Source: Ramlibacter lithotrophicus (GTDB taxonomy: Bacteria > Pseudomonadota > Gammaproteobacteria > Burkholderiales > Burkholderiaceae_C). Taken from it: a stretch of 64,000 bases of DNA. The DNA is taken from the NCBI RefSeq assembly GCF_012184415.1, contig NZ_VTOX01000002.1:620001-684000 (forward strand). Direction: 5' to 3'. Positions 60,463 through 64,000 of this stretch are shown in pieces. A program made the position numbers and the translations under genes. Under the pieces are notes generated by a model. That model made no database searches. It was not told the DNA's origin and saw only the letters and a list, made by a program, of their open reading frames with translations. Positions within the stretch are counted from its first letter, which is position 1, and each line of letters starts with the position of its first letter.

Positions 60463-61350
60463 ATGTACACCACGCTGATCTCCGTCGACGAACTCAAGCG
60501 GCTGCGCGCGAGCGAGGTGCCGCACATGATCTTCGACTGCAGCTTCGACCTGATGAACCCGGCCGCGGGCGAGGAGCAGTACCGCCAGGCGCACATCCCG
60601 GGCGCGGTCTACGCGCATCTCGACACCGCGCTCAGCGACCAGGGCGTGGTCGAGCCGGACGGCACGCATCACCCGCATCCCGACGCCGCATCGGGCGGCC
60701 GCCACCCGCTGCCGAGCCGCGAGAAGTTCGCGATGTGGCTCTCCGCCATCGGCTTCGCCAACGACATGCAGGCGGTGGTCTACGACCGGCAGGGCGCGAA
60801 CTACTGCGGCCGGCTCTGGTGGATGCTCAAATGGGCCGGACACGACGCCGTCGCCGTGCTCGACGGCGGCCTTCAGGCGTGGCAAGCGGCCGGCGGCGAG
60901 GTGGCCGGGGGCGAGGAGCCCTCGCACTTCCAGTCGCACTTCAGGCTCGGGGCCGAGCGGGTGCGGCTGGCGACCACGCACGAGGTGCAGCAACGGCTCG
61001 GCCAGCCGGCGCAGACCCTGGTCGATGCCCGCGGAGCGCCGCGCTTCCGCGGAGAAGTGGAGCCCCTCGATCCGGTGGCGGGCCATATTCCCGGCGCGCT
61101 CAACCGGCCGTTTGGCCAGAACCTCGGCCCGGACGGCAAGTTCAAGCCGGCGGCCCAGCTGCGCCAGGAGTTCGAGGCGCTGCTCGCGGGACGCGATCCG
61201 TGCAGCGTGGTGCACCACTGCGGCAGCGGCGTCAGCGCCGTGCCGAACGTGATCGCGATGGAAGTGGCCGGCCTGGGGCCAACCGCGCTCTACGCCGGCA
61301 GCTGGAGCGAGTGGTGCAGCGACCGCTCGCGGCCGGTGGAAAAAGGCTGA
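60463..61350 (+). CDS. sseA: 3-mercaptopyruvate sulfurtransferase
   Basis: The 295-residue protein has two rhodanese domains. The active loop CGSGVSA with Cys253 is the mercaptopyruvate type, unlike the CRKGVT loop of thiosulfate rhodanese. FDCSFDLMNPAAGEEQYRQAHIPGAVYAHLD opens the first, inactive domain. It moves sulfur from mercaptopyruvate to acceptors. It follows the EamA gene by 52 bp. Confidence 0.93.
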   Translation: MYTTLISVDELKRLRASEVPHMIFDCSFDLMNPAAGEEQYRQAHIPGAVYAHLDTALSDQGVVEPDGTHHPHPDAASGGRHPLPSREKFAMWLSAIGFANDMQAVVYDRQGANYCGRLWWMLKWAGHDAVAVLDGGLQAWQAAGGEVAGGEEPSHFQSHFRLGAERVRLATTHEVQQRLGQPAQTLVDARGAPRFRGEVEPLDPVAGHIPGALNRPFGQNLGPDGKFKPAAQLRQEFEALLAGRDPCSVVHHCGSGVSAVPNVIAMEVAGLGPTALYAGSWSEWCSDRSRPVEKG

Positions 61351-61385
61351 GCCTCACCGGGTGCCCGTGCGGCGCCGGTGAGGCT
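61350..61385 (-). terminator. hairpin between sseA and the lipoprotein genes
   Basis: AGCCTCACCGG (61350-61360) and CCGGTGAGGCT (61375-61385) form a perfect 11-bp stem. On the minus strand it is followed within 5 nt by a five-T run, so it probably ends the lipoprotein operon; sseA ends at the first stem base. Confidence 0.75.
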
Positions 61386-61399
61386 GCAACAGGGAACGC

Positions 61400-61810
61400 C
61401 TAGCGCTGCCCCGTCTGGCCGGTGGCACTGCCGTCCGGCACGCTGCCGCCCGGCGCGGTCGTCGCGCTGGTGGCGGTGCCGGCCGGCGCCGTGGCCGGGC
61501 CGGCGCCCATCCCGCCTTGCAGGCCGCCGCCGGCCGGCGGGGCCTGTCCCACGGTGCCGCTGCCGGTGGCGCCGGGCACGGCATCGCCGCCCGACGAGCC
61601 GGGATGCGGCGCCGAACCGGCGACGCCGGACGGTCCGCCCGGCGCGGTGTCGGCCGCGGACGGCGTCACCACCTGGGTCGGGTTGCCGGTGCCCGGGCTG
61701 CCGGGGGCGTTCGGGTTCGCCGTGGCCCCCGAATCGGCGCCCCGCCCGCAGCCGGCCAGCCCCAGCGAGGCGGCCGCTGCCAGGATCAGCGCGTAGTGGC
61801 GAACCGGCAT
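61400..61810 (-). CDS. Gly/Ala/Pro-rich lipoprotein
   Basis: The 136-residue product begins MPVRHYALILAAAASLGLAGC, a lipoprotein signal with Cys21. The rest is low-complexity Gly, Ala, Pro, Thr, Ser without repeats long enough to be a known family. It overlaps the stop of the upstream lipoprotein gene as TGATG, so the two are coupled. It is probably a flexible surface or periplasmic spacer; function unknown. Confidence 0.7.
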   Translation of the reverse strand: MPVRHYALILAAAASLGLAGCGRGADSGATANPNAPGSPGTGNPTQVVTPSAADTAPGGPSGVAGSAPHPGSSGGDAVPGATGSGTVGQAPPAGGGLQGGMGAGPATAPAGTATSATTAPGGSVPDGSATGQTGQR

Positions 61811-62223
61811 CAGCGGGTCGTCGTCGTGGCCGTGCTGGTCGAGCCCGTCACGCCGGAAGTGCTGCTGTCGGTGCCGGTGGTGCCGCTGCCCGAAGCGCCG
61901 GCCGTGCCGCCGGTGGCGCCGGTGCCGGTCGTGCCGGTGGAGCCGCCGGTGCCCGACGCGCCCATCGAGCTCGTGCCGCCCGTCGTGCCGCTGGCGCCCG
62001 CCGCGGTGTCGGTGCTGCTGCCGGTCGTGCCGCCCGTCGTGCCCGCGGTGCTGCTGGAGCTCGACGTGTCGGCGGTGGCCGGCGGCGGCGTGGTGGTGCT
62101 CGACGAGGTGGCGGAACTGCCCGCGCCGGCGCCGGCGTCGTCGTTCTTGCCGCAGGCGCTCAGCGACAGGGCGCCGACGATGGCCAGCGCGGCGGCGGCG
62201 GTTTGGGTGAGAGACATCTTCAT
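61810..62223 (-). CDS. Ser/Thr/Gly-rich lipoprotein
   Basis: The 137-residue product has a lipoprotein signal (MKMSLTQTAAAALAIVGALSLSAC). The mature chain is nearly all Gly, Ser, Thr and Ala (GTTGGTSSMGASGTGGSTGTTG), like a disordered linker or a possible glycosylation target. GGAGTTACC lies before the start. It is first in a two-gene operon, 66 bp downstream of the promoter at 62289-62344, which is shared in form with the next gene to the right. Confidence 0.75.
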   Translation of the reverse strand: MKMSLTQTAAAALAIVGALSLSACGKNDDAGAGAGSSATSSSTTTPPPATADTSSSSSTAGTTGGTTGSSTDTAAGASGTTGGTSSMGASGTGGSTGTTGTGATGGTAGASGSGTTGTDSSTSGVTGSTSTATTTTR

Positions 62224-62288
62224 CAGGGTAACTCCTTGAGGGTATGTTCGGGATTGACAGGGGCAGCGCGTTTTGCGGCCCTGGAGCG

Positions 62289-62344
62289 CACTCTAGGCAC
62301 CCCTGGCGCCCAGGCTGTCGGTACCTGATGATGTTCGGTGTAGG
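62289..62344 (-). promoter_or_regulatory. three-part promoter of the lipoprotein operon
   Basis: Read leftward: CCTACACCGA (62335-62344), 15 nt, GACAGCC (62313-62319), 13 nt, TGCCTAGAGTG (62289-62299). The same three boxes with exactly the same gaps occur at 62622-62677, so the layout is not chance. Confidence 0.75.
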
Positions 62345-62378
62345 ACAAGCGCAGAGGCACGGGTGGGGTGCGCTGCCG

Positions 62379-62594
62379 TCAGCGCCGGCTGCCGCGCTCC
62401 TGCGGCATCTTGCTCTGCTGCTTCATCGCTCCTTCCGCGGCTCGTCCGCGCCCCGACTCCCCGCCCTCGCCCGTGCCGGCGTCCTGCGCCTGCATGTCGG
62501 CGTCCGGCGTGCTGACCTTGTTCTTGGTGTCCACTTCCTTGGCGCCGTCGCGCGGCTCGCGGCCGCCCGAGCGCGACTTGCTCGAAGGGTTCAT
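62379..62594 (-). CDS. small hydrophilic protein of unknown function
   Basis: The 71-residue product (MNPSSKSRSGGREPRDGAKE, then KVSTPDADMQAQDAGTGEGGESGRGR) is highly charged, disordered-looking, without Cys, signal or membrane segment. AAAGGAGCC precedes ATG 62594, a strong Shine-Dalgarno. It has the same promoter boxes as the lipoprotein operon, 28 bp upstream, so it is likely expressed with it, perhaps as a stress protein. Confidence 0.7.
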   Translation of the reverse strand: MNPSSKSRSGGREPRDGAKEVDTKNKVSTPDADMQAQDAGTGEGGESGRGRAAEGAMKQQSKMPQERGSRR

Positions 62595-62621
62595 GTTCGG
62601 CTCCTTTGCTTGCGATGCCTC

Positions 62622-62677
62622 CACTCTAGGCAGCAGGCCGCCGCCGGCTGTCGTCCGGGGCGAGCGCTCGGTGTAGG
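62622..62677 (-). promoter_or_regulatory. three-part promoter of the small hydrophilic protein gene
   Basis: Read leftward: CCTACACCGA (62668-62677), 15 nt, GACAGCC (62646-62652), 13 nt, TGCCTAGAGTG (62622-62632). Boxes and gaps are the same as at 62289-62344. Confidence 0.75.
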
Positions 62678-62694
62678 AACGCCGCCCGCGCCGC

Positions 62695-64000
62695 TCACTC
62701 CACCGGCGGCCTGCTCGCAGCGCGGCGCCCCATCGCGCGCTCGTACGCCCTCATCAGGGGAGTGACCGAAATGCCATGGACGAAGATCGACGTCACGACG
62801 ACGGATAGCGTCAAGGCCGTCAGCTGGGCTGCCAGCCGATCCGGCAGTCCGTGGTTGATCGCGTACATGAGGTAATACAGCGAGCCGATGCCGCGAATGC
62901 CGAACCACGCCACCAGCCTGCGCTGGCGCGCGGAGCTGTGCGAGCCGAGCAGGCCCAGCCAGGTGGCCGCCGGCCGCACCACGAGCAGGAGGACCGGCAC
63001 GAACCACCAGGCGGCGCTGTCCCACTCGACGGCCCAGAGCAGCGCGCCGATGGTGATCACGATCGCCAGTTCCCCGATGCGCTCCACCTGCTGGTTGAAT
63101 CCGAGCACCGCGTGCGCCATGAAGGCCGGGGCGTGGCGCGGATCCACGGCCGCTGCCTCGGCCGCGGTGAAATCCGGGTCCGCCGAGGCCTGTTCGACCG
63201 CCTGCTGGACCGCCGGGTCGCGGCTCTCCGCCTGTTCCACCTGGCGCAGCGCGACGCCGGCCGCGAACACCGCCAGGAAGCCGTAGCCGTGCAGCAGCAC
63301 GGCTACGCCATAGGAGAGCGCGATCAGTCCCAGCGCGAGGAAGTCGTCGAGCCCGACGGCCTCCTTGTGCTTGCGCCGCAGGAACAGCACCAGGCGCCCG
63401 ACAGCGGCGCCCAGCAGGGCGCCTGCTGCCAGCCCGGCGGCGACCGCCCACAGCACGTCGACGGCCAGCCAGCGCCAGCCCCAGGGCCCGATCTCGTGCA
63501 ATCCCAGCAGCCCGAGGCCCAGCATCACGAACGGAAAGGCCGTGCCGTCGTTGAGGCCCCCTTCGCCGGTGAGGGCGAAGCGCAGCTTGTCGCGGTCGCC
63601 CGGCCGGTGCACCTGCACGTCGGAGGCGAGTACCGGGTCGGTCGGGGCGAGGATCGCGCCCAGGAGCACCGCGGCGCCCAGCGGCAGGCCCAGCAGCACG
63701 GTGCCGACGGCAGCGATCGCGACGACGGTAAGCACCATGGAGGTCAGCGCCAGGCGCAGTGGCAGCAGCCAGCGGCGGTCGCGCAGGCTGACGCTGAGCT
63801 TGAGCCCGGCCGTGAACAGCGAGACCAGGACCACCGTTTCGGTCAGGCGCTCGAGCAGCACCTTGTTTTCCCGCAGGTCCGGCGCCAGCCAGTTCAGGCC
63901 GAGCGGGCTCATCACCAGGCCCAGGGCCAGGTAGAGCATGGCGGTGGACAACGGCAGGCGCGACAGCACCGTGCCGCTGAGCGCCAGGAAGATCAGCAGA
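62695..64000 (-). CDS. Na+/H+ antiporter (CPA1/NhaP-like), cut by window edge
   Basis: The frame is open to base 64000, so the N-terminus is outside; about 434 residues are visible. Many hydrophobic segments are seen. LGAILAPTDPVLASDVQV and LTGEGGLNDGTAFPFVMLGL are CPA1 ion-site motifs (the Asp pair in the latter). YGVAVLLHGYGFLAVFAAGVALR and WFGIRGIGSLYYLMYAI are further family stretches. A soluble insert (about 55 residues, EQAESRDPAVQQAVEQASADPDFTAAEAAA) lies in one cytosolic loop. It ends 18 bp before the promoter of the small hydrophilic protein. Confidence 0.9.
   Translation of the reverse strand, partial: LLIFLALSGTVLSRLPLSTAMLYLALGLVMSPLGLNWLAPDLRENKVLLERLTETVVLVSLFTAGLKLSVSLRDRRWLLPLRLALTSMVLTVVAIAAVGTVLLGLPLGAAVLLGAILAPTDPVLASDVQVHRPGDRDKLRFALTGEGGLNDGTAFPFVMLGLGLLGLHEIGPWGWRWLAVDVLWAVAAGLAAGALLGAAVGRLVLFLRRKHKEAVGLDDFLALGLIALSYGVAVLLHGYGFLAVFAAGVALRQVEQAESRDPAVQQAVEQASADPDFTAAEAAAVDPRHAPAFMAHAVLGFNQQVERIGELAIVITIGALLWAVEWDSAAWWFVPVLLLVVRPAATWLGLLGSHSSARQRRLVAWFGIRGIGSLYYLMYAINHGLPDRLAAQLTALTLSVVVTSIFVHGISVTPLMRAYERAMGRRAASRPPVE

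Overview
The window is a 64 kb piece of a GC-rich chromosome from a betaproteobacterium, most likely Burkholderiales, family Comamonadaceae (the Variovorax / Ramlibacter / Acidovorax neighbourhood). The evidence is the one-piece tmRNA with tag ANDERFALAA, the fused aroA-cmk gene, the block gyrA-pheA-tyrA-aroA/cmk-rpsA-ihfB-lapA-lapB-rfaE1-hldD, the dxs-ispA-xseB block next to a Rieske oxygenase, and an abundance of TRAP transporters. The genus cannot be fixed from this sequence. No phage, insertion sequence, CRISPR array, rRNA or tRNA was seen.

Layout. 1-5 kb: small housekeeping and envelope genes (MoCF-domain protein cut by the left edge, alpha/beta hydrolase, rsuA, two small exported proteins, the cobalt/nickel exporter dmeF, a DUF4214 RTX-like protein). 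5-8 kb: ssrA, gph-ubiG, an OmpA-family protein. 8-21 kb: the core block for DNA gyrase, aromatic amino acids, translation and LPS heptose synthesis. 21-26 kb: a 5-oxoprolinase/hydantoinase fusion with MarR and DinB genes. 26-39 kb: a LysR-headed cassette (DUF4286, TRAP transporter 1, amidase, PRISE-type reductase, cupin, M14 peptidase), then a racemase and TRAP transporter 2. 39.7-48.7 kb: a tungsten island. 48.7-55 kb: a SenA/EgtB-like protein and TRAP transporter 3 with two TakP-like binding proteins. 55-61 kb: dxs-ispA-xseB, a Rieske oxygenase, an EamA transporter and a sulfurtransferase. 61-64 kb: two low-complexity lipoproteins, a small hydrophilic protein and a Na+/H+ antiporter cut by the right edge.

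The most interesting system is the tungsten island. A five-gene leftward operon encodes a four-cluster ferredoxin, a tungsten-type aldehyde oxidoreductase, an FAD subunit, a MoaD-like sulfur carrier and an unknown 99-residue protein. It is divergent from a GAF-PAS-Fis regulator that lacks the AAA+ domain. Beside it lies a tungstate ABC transporter (tupBCA) divergent from a ModE-like regulator with a periplasmic-binding-protein-type sensor domain. A perfect palindrome, CTATGCA-N6-TGCATAG, sits between the two. Metal uptake, metal sensing, enzyme and cofactor loading are thus encoded together.

Other notable points: a GC-rich palindromic repeat family has entered two coding genes in frame (aroA and the oxoprolinase); a diverged copy of the hldD start lies upstream of hldD; two neighbouring stress-type genes share a three-part promoter with exact spacing; a dctQ start codon depends on a hairpin to lie near its Shine-Dalgarno site; and the SenA/EgtB-like protein has lost two of three expected iron ligands.
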